A stretch of DNA of 64,000 nt. It comes from Ryuthela nishihirai. Its lineage: Eukaryota > Arthropoda > Arachnida > Araneae > Heptathelidae. Numbering within the stretch: position 1 is the stretch's first letter; every line of letters begins with the position of its first letter. The DNA lies in the NCBI GenBank assembly GCA_038380435.1, contig JAWZYU010000120.1, forward strand, positions 310,001 through 374,000. Reading direction: 5' to 3'. The translations under genes and the position numbers were made by a program. Shown piece by piece: positions 31,600 to 42,974 of the stretch. The notes beneath the pieces are model-generated. The model was given only the letters and a program-made list of their open reading frames with translations, had not been told where the DNA came from and ran no database searches.

Positions 31600-34500
31600 T
31601 TTATGCAAATATCCTGTTAGCTAGTTCAGAGACACTATTTATCTCTTGGCAGAAAATGCCCCCTGAGAATAAAAGTGCAAATCATTTGTTTACCTAGTTC
31701 ACAGAAACATAGCGTCTCTTTTCCTGCAGTAATAATGGCAATTAACATTCTGTGGTCTTTGATTATATAAGAGGCTGCTTCCTTTGTGTTTCCCTTATTG
31801 ATATTCAAAGCCATTATATATTGTCTTGAAACTTCCTTTCCATACTTCACAAATATGTAACTTCTTCCTGTGCAGAAAAAAATGCCTAGAGAAAGTACGT
31901 TTTCATTCAAATTTCGTTAGATATTTTATATTAAGGTAGTTTTTCTGTGAGAGCTATCCTATGACCGAGTGGTTAGCACGCTTGGCTACTGATCTAAGGG
32001 ACCTGGGTTCGAACCCCCGATAAGGCATGGATGTATGTGTTGTTTTCTGCTGAGTCCTGACATCCCCTGAGATCTATTTCTTTGGCATATATACTGACAG
32101 GTTCCCACAGTCTCTGTGGCAAGCAGCTGCTTGAGGGGGTATTTATTTTTTTTATTACTTTTCCTATATGTCAGAAAATTCTTTCGGATGACCAATTTTT
32201 TTTTTCTCATAATTGTGGTTTTTATTTTGAGACGTCGGAAAATGGATATTTAAACGAGCTTTCTGTGAAAATTTCTTCTCACGTATTTCACTGATAAGTG
32301 GCTTCTCTTTCTATGTGACTGAAAGGAGCAAGAGAGATACAGCTGTATATATATATATACTGTGTATTTTAAATATATCAGTTTACTTTTTTATGTAAGA
32401 AATATATTTCAGCCCAGGCTTTTGCCACATACTTAGTAGATATATGGGCTCTATCACAAGTGTGTTACATAATGTAAACTGAGCAGAATTATGTGTAGAA
32501 ATTTTTCGTGTATATTTTGAAATCAATGACATTTTTTCACATTCAACTGAAAATAGTACATTAAGTTTGGTCTGGAAAGTTTTTCTTAAAAATTTCAGAC
32601 ACACATGGTTTCATATAATAATTCGTAACCATTTTTCTGGGTAAATTCTATGATAAATAGCTTACAGAAATCTACCTTGTGTGTGTTAGTTATTGGATAA
32701 CAAAATGAATTTTATACCAGAAATTTTTTGCTACACATTTCAGAAATATTAATCTCTACCTTTACTCCAAACTAAAAATGTTACTTGAGTTTTCAGTGGA
32801 AATTACTCCTTTAATATTTCACACCTATATAGCTTTTATTTCATGTTTGTCAAAAAATGAATCACGAAGTCGCTGTGTAAAATTTTTCCTAAATATTTCC
32901 CAGGAAATTCATTTGTCTTCCATGACATAAAATTTCAACAAATTACTTTGTTTCGCTACAAACATTTGCTACATATTTCACAACTCGAATAGTTTTGCCT
33001 TTATGTTCCTCAAAAGATAACTTTGAACAATTATATTTCTGCAAATATTTAGTTGGATATTCTACAGATATGTGGATTTAGTTTCATGCATAATAGTGAA
33101 TAACACTTTATGACTTTTGTGCATATTTCATGTTACATATTTCACACTCGAGTGTCATCTCACAATCCATAACAGAAAAATGAATCCTAATACAGGCTTT
33201 GTACGAATATTTCTTTATATATGGATATTTCATCGCCATGTGTCATTTCCTTTCAGCCTGGTTGAAAACGATATTAAAGATTCCTCTTTTGGTTTTTAGC
33301 TTCGCTGCATATTTCATACGTACCAGTCTACTTTTTGTATTAGATATTTTAGCTCCAATTTCGTTTTGAAATTTTATGTGAAGGTCATAGATATACCATT
33401 AATCTTTCATATCAGATAATGGATTTTTGTACAGCTTTGATTGCATTACAGCTTTGCATTACAGCTTACATTGTACAGCTTTGATTTTTTTTCGAGTGGC
33501 TTTTCCTTTACATGAAAACTCTTCTGATGATTCATTTCAAAATTTGTTTTTACATATTTCACATATATGTGGTTTTTACCCTTTTATATTGTCAGAATAT
33601 GATTTTTAATTGTATATTCCACTGTAAATTTTTCTCATTACATGTTTTACACACATACGGTTCTTGCCCTCTCTGTATGAGACAATGATTCCCTAGGATA
33701 GACGTAGTTATTCACTTTCCTCAGTGTTTGTCAGAAAATGATTGCTAAGTATAGATATTAGTGCTAATTTCATATTAAATATTTCATATACTCCAGTTTT
33801 TCCCATATGTGGAAAACATTCTAAGGTTAGATTCTAAGGTAAGGAATATTGATAAATTTTGTATTACATATTTCACATACATTCAGTTTTTCAACTGTCT
33901 GTTAGAAAATGATTCTTAACTGCAGACTTTCATGAAGATTTCCTGTTGCAAATTTCATATGCATGCAGCTTTTCCTCTGTGTCAGGTAATAGTTTTGAAA
34001 TGTAGATTTGCATGCAAATTTCTTGTTACATATTTCACATTTATATGTTGTGTGACAGAATATGATTCCTAAGGTTAGATACAAAGAAAAATTTTTTATT
34101 TCATACATCACATACATTTGTCTTTTCCACTGTGTGTGTAAGAAAGTGATCCCAAACTGCAGCTTTGCATGCAAATATCTTGTTTCATGTTTCACATACA
34201 TGTGGCATTTCCTTTGTGTGTGTACAAATCAAAATTTCTTATTACATATTTTGCATATATGTAGTTTTTCCCATCTGTGTATCAAAAAAATGCCTTCTAA
34301 GGTTAGACATACTTACAAATTCATTATTACATACATCACATACATATGAGTTTTCCACTGTGTGTGTTAGAAAATGCTTCTGAAGTTGATAATTGCATGC
34401 AAATTTCTTATTACATATATCACAGACATATGGGTTTTCCCCTCTGTGTTAGAAAATGTTTCTGAAGTGAATTTTTGCATGCAAATTTCTTATTACAGAT

Positions 34501-34753
34501 ATCACATACATGTGGCTTTTACTCAGTGTGTGTTAGTAAATGATCTTGAAGGGTAGTTCTCCGTGAAAATTTCATATTACATATTTCACATATATGTGGT
34601 GTTCCTTTGTGTGGGTCAGATAATGAACCTTAAGATTAGATTTCTGTGAAAATTTCTTATTACATATTTCAGAAAAATGCTCTTTTTCCCCTGAGTGTGT
34701 CAGAAAATGCTCCCTAAGAGAAGACATTTGTGCAAATTTTTTTTGCATATTTC
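31600..34753 (-). pseudogene. Decayed zinc-finger repeats, 3' flank of the array
   Basis: Minus-strand zinc-finger units of 84 bp continue beyond the open core but with stops, frameshifts and lost ligands. The nearest piece, 34,572-34,757, still has E-I-C-N-K-K-F and H-Y-L-T-H. At 33,902-34,201, Y-K-C-E-I-C-N-K-K-F is followed by a unit whose Cys and His are gone. By 31,635-31,910 only patterns such as L-R-G-H-F-L-P remain. Damage grows with distance from the core. SINE-B5 (31,955-32,160) interrupts it. Confidence 0.7.
31955..32160 (+). mobile_element. SINE-B copy 5, near full length
   Basis: The head has box A GACCGAGTGGTTAGC and box B GGTTCGAACCC. The body TTTTCTGCTGAG and block GGCAAGCAGCTGCTTGAGGG are followed by an ATTTATTTTTTTTATT tail. 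It lies inside the decayed zinc-finger flank. Confidence 0.85.
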
Positions 34754-35899
34754 TCATAAATGCTGTTTTTCTCCTGTGTGTGTGAGAAAATGCTTTCTAA
34801 GATTAGACAACAGTCCAAATTTCTTATTACATATTTCACATACATGCGGCTTTTCCCCTATGTGTGTGAGAAAATGCTTCCTTAGATCAGACATTTGCCC
34901 AAATTTCTTATTACATATTTCACATACATGTAGTTTCTCCCCTGTGTGTGTCAGAAAATGTTTCCTTAGATCAGACATCTGCCCAAATTTCTTATTACAT
35001 ATTTCACATACATGCGGTTTTTCCCCTGTGTGTGTCAGAACATGGTTACAAAGGGTAGATTTCCGTGCAAATTTCTTATTACATATATCACATAAATGTG
35101 ATTTTTCTCCTTTGTGTGTCAGAAAATGCCCCCTAAGAGAAGACATCTGTCCAAATTTCTTATTACATATTTCACATATATACAGTGTTTCCCCTGTGTG
35201 GGTCAGATAATGAACCTTAAGATTTGATTTGTGTGAAAATTTCTTATTACATATTTCACATAAATGTGGTTTTTCTCCTGTGTGTGTCAGTAAATGATCC
35301 CTAAGATGAGACATCTGTTGAAATTTCTTTTTACATGTTTCACATACATGCGGTTTTTCCCCTGTGTGTGTCAGAAAATGGTTTCCAAGGGTAGATTTCC
35401 ATGCAAATTTCTTATTACATATTTCATGTATATACGGTGTTTCCGCTGTGTGGGTCAGATAATGAACCTTAAGATTTGATTTCTGTGAAAATTTCTTATT
35501 ACATATTTTACATAAATGTGGTTTTTCTCCTGTGTGTGTCAGAAAATGCTCCCTAAGATGAGACGTGTGTGCAAATTTCTTATTACATATTTCACATGAA
35601 TGTGGTTTTCCCCCAGTGTGTGTCAGAAAATGATTCCTAAGATCAGACGTCTTTCCAAAATTCTTATTACATATTTCACATACATGTGGTTTTTCCCCTG
35701 TGTGTGTCAGAACATGGTGCATAGGACGAGACTTCTCTCCAAATTTCTTATTACATATTTCACATACGAGCGGTTTTTCCCCTGTGTGTATCAGAACATG
35801 CCTCCTAAGATGAGACATGTCTCCGAATTTCTTACGTATTTCACAAACATGTTGTTTTTCACCTGTGTGTGTCAGAACATGCCTCCTAAGATCAGACAT
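34754..35899 (-). CDS. C2H2 zinc-finger array, open core of 13 fingers (partial gene or pseudogene)
   Basis: The frame encodes 381 residues made only of C2H2 fingers of 28 residues (84 bp), with H-T-G-E-K-P-H linkers and C-E-I-C-N-K-K-F starts. Such proteins usually bind DNA in the nucleus. There is no N-terminal effector domain, and the frame opens in the middle of a finger right after an in-frame TGA. Counting from the N-terminus, finger 1 has lost its second Cys by a 3-base deletion, finger 2 has Pro at the conserved helix Leu, and finger 6 has His for the first Cys. The others keep C2H2. Helix residues differ between fingers (for example Q/D/K, H/H/E, Q/N/V, R/T/N at -1, 3, 6), and fingers 11 and 12 share all of them. 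The frame ends where a finger Cys codon TGT became TGA. It may be an internal part of a once larger gene, and splicing cannot be excluded. Confidence 0.6.
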   Translation of the reverse strand: MSDLRRHVLTHTGEKQHVCEIRKKFGDMSHLRRHVLIHTGEKPLVCEICNKKFGEKSRPMHHVLTHTGEKPHVCEICNKNFGKTSDLRNHFLTHTGGKPHSCEICNKKFAHTSHLREHFLTHTGEKPHLCKICNKKFSQKSNLKVHYLTHTAETPYIHEICNKKFAWKSTLGNHFLTHTGEKPHVCETCKKKFQQMSHLRDHLLTHTGEKPHLCEICNKKFSHKSNLKVHYLTHTGETLYICEICNKKFGQMSSLRGHFLTHKGEKSHLCDICNKKFARKSTLCNHVLTHTGEKPHVCEICNKKFGQMSDLRKHFLTHTGEKLHVCEICNKKFGQMSDLRKHFLTHIGEKPHVCEICNKKFGLLSNLRKHFLTHTGEKQHL

Positions 35900-37430
35900 A
35901 TATCAAAATTTCTTATTACATGTTTCACATACATGCGGTTTTTCCCCTGTGTGTGTCAGAAAATGATTCCTAAGATTAGACATGTGTGTAAATTTATTAT
36001 TACACATTTCACATGCATGTGGTTTTTCCCCTGTGTGTGTCAGAACATGCTTTCTAAGGATAGATTTCTTTGCAAATTTCTTATTTCATATTTCACATAA
36101 ATGTGGTTTTTCTCCTGTGTGTGTTAGATAATGTACCCTAAGATGAGACGTGTGCAAATTTGTTATTACATATTTCACATGCATGTGGTTTTTCTCTAGT
36201 GTGTGTCAGAAAATGATTTCAAAGTTCAGACATCTTTCCAAAATTCTTATTACATATATCACATACATGTGGTTTTTCCCTTGTGTGTCAGAACATGCTT
36301 CCTAATGGACGATTTCAATGCAAATTTCTTATTACATATTTCACATACATGTATTTTTTTCTGTGTTTAAGAAAATAATACCTAGAATGAGATTTCTCTG
36401 ATGATTCCTGTTTACTTATTTTTAAAATGTGGTCATTTTTCCTGGAAGAGTAAAAAAAAAGAGGTCCTTAAATCTGCATATGAAATTTCTTGTTATATAT
36501 TTCAGGGATATGTGGCTTCACTTCTGTCTGTTCGATAATGAAATTTCAATGATCCTTTACTTGAAAATCTATTTTTATACATTAAAATATGTGATTTTCC
36601 ATTTTTGCATATCACTTTATGAACCTTAAGATACCATTTATCAGCAAATTCCAAGTTATATATTTCACACTCATGTAGCTTCTCTCTCAAATGTGCGAAG
36701 TAATGATTATTTAGATGAGCTACTTGTGTAAATTCTTCGCTACATATTTAATGGAGATGTGTCATCATTCCTCTGTGTGAGAGATAATAGACCATAAATG
36801 AGTTTGTTCGTTAATTTATTATTATACATACCGCAGACAGTTTTTCTTTTCTTTTGTGAAATTAAAAATGGTATTCAAGATTCTGCTTTGTTTTAAATGA
36901 ATTTTTTCATTTTTCACATATATGTGGACTGTTTTGTAAGAGAAAAATAAAAATGTCACAGGCTTGCTTTCAAAACTTTTGTTTCGTACTTCACTAATAT
37001 ATGTCCTCTCCTTATCGTGTGCCAAATAAATGATTTTAAGAAAAGCTTTTTATACCCAATTTTTTTTCTGCTTTTCCTGTGCATGAAAATTATTATTGAA
37101 GACGCTGAAGATTTGGATGTCTTATGTATTGTGTTTGTAAAATACTGATATTAGAGCAGAAGCTTGCTTTTGAAACTTTATTTGCATATTTCACCAATAT
37201 ATGACTTTCCTATGTATTAGAATACACGTGCTGTTCAATCAATATTCTCCTTTGCATAATATAACATCTGCTGTAAAATTTCTGCATGTTATCTCAGAAG
37301 TGCTCTTTATATCTTTGTTTCTGGAAAAACTTCCTACACACAAGAGTTTGTTCTGCTCACACTAATAGATCCAACTCTGATTTCACTTTTTGTATTTTTC
37401 ACAAATATAAAGCATTTCTTTGCCCTCTTG
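35900..37430 (-). pseudogene. Decayed zinc-finger repeats, 5' flank of the array
   Basis: Units continue upstream of the core on the minus strand. Immediately upstream is V-C-E-T-C-N-K-K-F followed by the TGA that limits the core. At 36,502-36,690 the pattern C-E-I-Y-N-L-E-F ... L-K-V-H is left, with one Cys lost. At 36,822-37,025 most ligands are gone. Two related relics near 36,960 and 37,170 share a CTTGCTTT-led unit, and traces reach about 37.4 kb. No start codon context, KRAB, ZAD or BTB domain is visible further upstream. Confidence 0.65.
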
Positions 37431-37673
37431 TCACTCCTTTATGACAAATAAGAAACATTATATTTTTGTTCCAGCTAAAACAATTTATGATTCTAATTTA
37501 TTCAGTGTCGTATTCACGATATTTTATGCACATGAAGCACCTTTTAGTGTTGTAAACATGATGTATATTTTGTCAATTTGACAAAATATGTTCCACTTTA
37601 ATGAATCATATATTTATTTTTCTGTACGGAAAATATAAATGTGTAAACACTTAGAATTTATTCTTTTGAATGT

Positions 37674-37932
37674 ACAGACACCGATTGGCTTGGAAAGGCC
37701 GCTGTCCGTCGGATGGGACGTTAAGACGTGGCCCCGTGTGCGGGAGAGCCATAACCTGTGCACGTTAAAGAACACGCTGGATGGCCTTGGCGGGAAGCTA
37801 CCATCTGTCTCCCAACAGCTGTTCCAGTGGGTCCCCTCCCACAACCTTCTAACCTACGGGGTCCATGTGCCCTGGCCATTTAGCCCATGATGTGTAAAAA
37901 AGTGCCGCTCAGAGGTAAAACAACCCACCCAA
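37674..37932 (+). mobile_element. SINE-A copy, 5'-truncated but little diverged
   Basis: The central domain is well kept (GGATGGGACGTTAAGACG, GCACGTTAAAGAACACGCTG), as is the 3' end (GCTCAGAGGTAAAACAACCC). The tRNA head is missing. It sits at the outer edge of the zinc-finger relics. Confidence 0.85.
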
Positions 37933-38587
37933 CTTTGAATGTACAGAATTTCGAAGAGTAGATTAGTGTCAACTGAAAGTTTAAAAGAATTTTTTTCAAC
38001 TTCTGCAATTTTCTGCTTTCTATCAGCGTTAATTCACTTCGTATCTTTACTGCAAGCTGTTTTTAAAGTTTCAGGTACTTGGCTATATATATACCTAGAA
38101 ATAAAATAAGTAATCAAACACAAAAGTAAGCAAAATATATAAAATGAACAAAATTAAAACAAAGAGGATGAAAACTGTTTAGTACTCCAATTAACTAGTG
38201 GCAGATTGCAAGCCAGGCTGGCAATCTGCCATTTGCAGTCTCTAGTCACAACTGTACAAACATTTCGATTCTCCCCCTCCCCCCTCTTACCCTGCTGTGG
38301 TGAGAAAGTGGAGAATGGTGGACTTGGAAAGTCCATTGCTGTCTTCTTTCTTTGATGGAATGTGACACCATCACACCATCTAGAGTGAGAGGTGGTCAAC
38401 TAATGTTAGCTAATAGCCATCAAGAAAAATGTATCCTTAAAATGTCACTACAAAAAAGTTCCTAAAAAAATTTAAAATATTCTTAAACATGCAGTAGAAA
38501 AAATATTTTTTTTTCGTAAATAGCCACTGGAAAAACAAACTACATTATTAAAAGCCAGTAGAAAAACAAACCTATATCTTTAAAGAG
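37933..38587. other. AT-rich stretch, nothing recognised
   Basis: A short duplicated phrase (AGCCACTGGAAAAACAAAC / AGCCAGTAGAAAAACAAAC) lies near 38,523-38,572, next to the insertion point of RTE copy G. The minus frame 38,154-38,399 shows no domain. Confidence 0.4.
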
Positions 38588-41500
38588 CCATCATCATCAT
38601 CATCATCCTCAAGCAGCCATGGGCTACGGAGGTCCAACCAGACCGTGCAATTTAGTTCTTGAAGCAAGTCTATCCTGAGCTACATCTACTGCATCTGGCC
38701 ACTGCACACCAATTCTAACAAGGTCCTGTTTGACATTGTCTGCCCACCGCATCCTAGGTCTCCCCTTCTTTCTGAGGTCTTTAGGCACACTGTTCATAAC
38801 CCTATTCGCCAATCTATAATTATTCATACGGGCAACATGGCCAAACCAACGGAGTCTCTCTCTGCACAATATGCTGCTTAAAGGAGGCTGCAAATTCCTT
38901 TGCCTAATCTCATCATTAGTTACAAAATTGAACCACCTAATGCCCAAGATACTGCGTAAGCATCTGGAATCAAAAGCACCTAGTTTCCTGTTATCTTGTT
39001 TACAAAGTATCCAAGTTTCACTACCATAACTAACCCTAGAAAGAACCAAACTATTATACAGTCTAATTTTAGTCTTCAGGTGTATACGCCTATTTCTCCA
39101 CACTCTCCATAGATTCTTAAAAGTCCCGGCAGCAATCCCTATTCGTCTGTTAATCTCATGCCGCACATCACCATTATCTGTTACATAGCTCCCAAAACAA
39201 TTAAACTGTGACACCTGCTCAAGACTGCAACCATTCAGATTAACTGAATCACAGCCTGCCTGACCAATTTTCATCACTTTAGTTTTCTCTCTGTTTATAA
39301 CCAAACCTACTCTACTACCAGTCTCATCAACAGCTCGAATGAAAGAGTTCATCTCATCAACATCATTTGCCAAAAGGGCTAAATCATCAGCATAATCTAA
39401 ATCAGAAATTTTCGTATCTCCAGCCCATTTAAGGCCAAAATCTTTCCATTGAAGTGAATTTCGCATAACATAATCAATAACCAAGATAAAGAGAAAAGGA
39501 GACAAAATGCACACTTGTCGAACACCAGAAGTAATGTAACCAATTGCTACAAGCCTTACCAACTCTCACACACGACTCAGTGTTATTATAGAGAGCTTTC
39601 ATAATGTTAACTAACTTGTCTGGTATACCATATGATCTCACAATCAACCACAAATTATGACGATCAACAGAGTCGAAAGCCTTTTTGAAATCAACAAAGC
39701 TAGCAACCAAAGGTTTCTGAAACTCTAAATATTTCTCAAGAATCTGCCTAAGTGAAAATATCTGATCCACACATCCTCTACCACTTCTGAATCCACATTG
39801 CTCATCACGCAATTGACTGTCAACCAGATTCTTAATTCTATTAAGCACAATCATGGAAAGAACTTTACCTGGAACAGAGAGTAGGCTGATACCCCTATAG
39901 TTATCACAAGAACTGCGATCACCTTTTTTGAAAATAGGGATAACAATAGCTCTGGTAAAATCCTTAGGAACCATGCCTTTATCATAAAAGATATTGAGAA
40001 TTTCAGTCATCCAAGTGGTAACCGAAACATTCCCAGCTCTAAGCATTTCCGTAGTAATTTCATCTACCCCTGGGGATTTATGTAGTTTAAGTTTAGAAAC
40101 AGCCAAAATAACTTCTGATTGTGTTATAGGGCCAACATTAAAGCCACCAATGCATCTATCATCATTACAAACAATGGGAGTAGAACTAACTACATTGTTT
40201 AGAACATCACTGAAATGCTCAGCCCGCCTAGCCATGACAGAATCCTCCCCTTCTATAACCTTACCTTGTTTATCCTTCAATCCTTGTATGCCTGTCCGTT
40301 TTCTACCACACGAAACATTAACTATCTGGTACAGCTCTCTGCTGTTGTGCTGTCTAACTATTTCCTCGGCTTTGTCAGCCAAACCATCAAGCCAAAGATT
40401 CTTATCAGCAGCTAACTGATCCTTTACAAGTTTATTAAGGTCTCTGTAATGCTTTCTATTAGGACTAGTAGGGTATTGATTAAGGGCATTCCTGCAGTTC
40501 TTTCTTTCCGAAATAAGCTCAAGTGCCTTATCACTCAGATAATTCTGCCTCTTCTGCTCCTTTTTTCCTAAAAGAGTACTGTTAGTGTCCAAAAAAGCCT
40601 GTTTAAAATGATCCCATTCTTCCTCAACTTCAGTAGTAAGCAAACCATGACTGTCATAATGACTAAGTAACCTATCATGGTGAGCTTTGGCTATAATTGG
40701 ATCTTTCAGAGCTTCAGTATTAAAAGAAAATTTTTTAACCCTACCACAACACTTTTTAAGTTTAAGATGCAAGACACTTTTAACAAGGTAATGGTCAGAT
40801 CCAATTTCAGCTCCCCTATATGCCCTGGTATTCCTAACAGAACTAGTCCATTTGCTGTTAATTAATACGTAATCAATCATATTCTTATGCAGCCCATCAG
40901 GTGAAACCCATGTGTACTTATCTATGTCGCGGTGTTTGTAATAAGTGTTAGATATTCTGAATCCATTGAGTTTACTTACCTGTAGGAGACGTTGCCCATT
41001 GCCATTGCAGCTACCAATACCAAAAGGGCCTATTACTCCTCCCCAAAGGTCAGAGTCAGTACCAACTTTGGCATTGAAGTCACCAAGAACAAGGGCAATA
41101 TCTCCTTTCTTGACAGAATTCAAAATATCCTGAAGTTGTTCATAAAAGCTATCCTTCTCATCCTCATCGGCATCCTCAGTGGGGGCATAACAGCAGATAA
41201 CATTCAAGTCTTTAACGCTTGTCTGAAATTTTGCTGTAAGAAACCTTTCATTAATGCACTCATATCCTAGAAGAGCATCGCTAGCGTGTCTGCTGAGAAG
41301 CAGACCCACGCCTTGGTGATGCTTATTGTCGTCCCTCCCTGAAAAGAGAAATTTAAGATTATTTTTAAGAATCTGACCTTTATCTGTCCATCTGGTCTCT
41401 TGCAAGCCGAGAATATCTAAATTATAATGGTGGAATTCTTGTGTGAGGACATCAAGAGAAAAAGCTCTGTGCAAAGTCCTCACATTCCAACTACCTATGG

Positions 41501-42043
41501 AGAGAAAATGGTTAGTGGGATGTTTAAAGAAACTATGTTTATTGAGATAGGGAATGCCGACAATATCAAACAGCCCCCTAATCGCAGACATGGGGCAAAG
41601 ACCCGTTCCCCCACTACTAAAGGCTGAAGCCATCTACACTGGAAGACTTCCTCCAATGTAGAATTTGACGATGCCAATAGAAGAAAAGAGTTCAGGTGCC
41701 TGCGATGACTTCTGCTCAGGATTATCCACCAGCTGATAAACATATCCTGTGAATCTATTCACTTGGGGCTGTCAACCCACAAACAAATAGAAAACACAGC
41801 AGAAGATTTTCCCTCCACAGAAGCCCACCAGTGCAGCAAAATCAGGATCCATAATCAAGCTCAGAGCCATATATCTGTCCAGTCCAGTAGGTTTATATGG
41901 TCAGCACCAGGACCCTGTGTGGTTGACCACTCCTCAGCAGGGTAGAAAAAAAAGAAAAGTAGCCATAGTTGTCCAGATCAGTAGGCCACACTAATCTGGC
42001 AGCCCTCCCCTTCCGTTCACTTCCACAAGAGAGTATCTCTTTC
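38588..42043 (-). mobile_element. RTE-like retrotransposon, copy G (near full length, youngest)
   Basis: This copy is about 3.46 kb. On the minus strand it begins at about 42,043 (GAAAGAGATACTCTCTTGTG), has a leader of about 410 bp, one long coding region, and ends in GGCTGCTTGAGG followed by five GAT/ATG units. It is the reference used here to align the other copies. The family is usually annotated in databases as craniofacial-development-protein-2-like or endonuclease-reverse transcriptase. The tail of short tandem repeats is typical of RTE-type elements. Confidence 0.9.
38624..41633 (-). pseudogene. RTE endonuclease-reverse transcriptase, one frameshift from open (copy G)
   Basis: The protein nicks target DNA and copies its own RNA at the nick. 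The first frame (41,633-39,474) has endonuclease motifs S-W-N-V-R-T (48-53), L-Q-E-T-R-W (77-82), Y-A-P-T-E (149-153), L-G-D-F-N-A-K (183-189), M-I-D-Y-V (252-256) and G-S-D-H-Y (278-282). RT begins with K-S-P-G-V-D-E (519-525) and includes N-Y-R-G-I-S-L-L (578-585) and F-V-D-F-K-K-A-F-D (646-654). The second frame (39,562-38,624) supplies Y-A-D-D (57-60) and the C-terminal W-F-G-H-V-A-R-M region. A 2-base loss near 39,535 causes the shift. Total coding length is about 1,000 codons, usual for RTE-type ORFs. Start ATG at 41,633 is the first in frame. Confidence 0.85.
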
Positions 42044-42585
42044 TGTGATTAAAAAGAAAAGTGAACGCAAAAGCTAAAAAATTGTTTTTGATAACTACAA
42101 AAAAATTATTGGTCTTCTATTAAAAAATAGATTGTATTTCGCAATAATTGTAGAAATAGTATGTGTGCTAATTTAACGAAACGGGTTCAATCACTTTTAA
42201 GTCGTGAATAAGAATCTTTTGGTACAGGAAAGAATTGCGATTTTATTGAGCACTATTAGCACTAAATTTTCGTATATATTGCAACTGACGTGCAGCTATC
42301 TGAGTAGGAACATGGCTACCGCCGTTTTCCGCAGTTACTCTAGGGACCTATGCTAAGAGATGGTAAGGGCGCCATACCGTCTTCCTACGCCAATGGATAG
42401 AGCATGCAAACGCGTATTACATGCCTAAGAAAGAAACCGCTGTCTTGACCAGCACAGTGAAAAGCACAGATAGCTGTTGCGCCGTGGACATCACAGAATT
42501 TTTTAATACAGGCAGAATATGCCCTTTTAGGAAACTTTAATAATATGTTTTATAAATTAGTTCAATTTGGAATAAGGATAACTAT
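42044..42585. other. No gene recognised
   Basis: This AT-rich sequence contains a less AT-rich patch (about 42,300-42,490) without an open frame or a known repeat. Confidence 0.35.
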
Positions 42586-42589
42586 CTAT

Positions 42590-42722
42590 TTTTAATTATT
42601 CACTCTTTGGATCACAAGAGTTTTGATTTATACACTTTGGATTTCAAAGATTGTATATTATAGAAATTAGGGTGGCAACACCCGGAAAGATCACTGCTGA
42701 CGTCACGTGCGTGTTTTCGCGA
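42590..42722 (-). repeat. Inverted partial copy of the 510-bp unit
   Basis: Read on minus it has CGCGAAAACACGCACGTGAC, GTGTTGCCACC and AAATCAAAAC in the same order as the start of the units at 44,774 and 45,284, but more diverged. It lies on the other side of RTE copy H. Confidence 0.6.
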
Positions 42723-42974
42723 TGTCATTTGTAATCCTTATTTAATCACTGTATTCTTCTAGTAATTTAACTTTTAATTTCCAGTCACACGTTATATTTT
42801 TTATTCTGAGGAAGTCATAAAATTTGTAGGTGAATTTCTTATCACTGTCGTAAATAATAATTATTGATGACACATTTGAAATTCGGTAGGAGAATAGATA
42901 GTTTCGACGGTGCAGCGTAAAATTTTACCTTTAGACCTTTGTAATTACTTTACAAGTTATTTGTGTCGCATAAT

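Noticed and set aside
34754..35899. Regular 84-bp repeats as a CRISPR-like or satellite array
   Set aside because: The unit length equals 28 codons and encodes C2H2 fingers with linkers. There is no repeat-spacer structure.
34695..36100. Plus-strand frames with repeated H-I-S-H-T-C-G-F-S-P-V-C-V units
   Set aside because: They are the antisense reading of the zinc-finger array. The minus strand carries the C2H2 pattern and linkers, so the plus frames are shadows.
37639..37890. ORFs in SINE-A copies (also 129-317, 13,891-14,258, 22,378-22,665, 57,471-57,725)
   Set aside because: They follow the SINE core in whatever frame happens to be open, in both orientations. No conserved frame exists between copies.
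38154..38399. 81-codon minus-strand ORF
   Set aside because: No recognisable motif and no homologous frame elsewhere. It is consistent with a chance frame.
39994..41627. Plus-strand ORFs opposite RTE copy G
   Set aside because: They are antisense to the endonuclease-RT frame, which has all family motifs.
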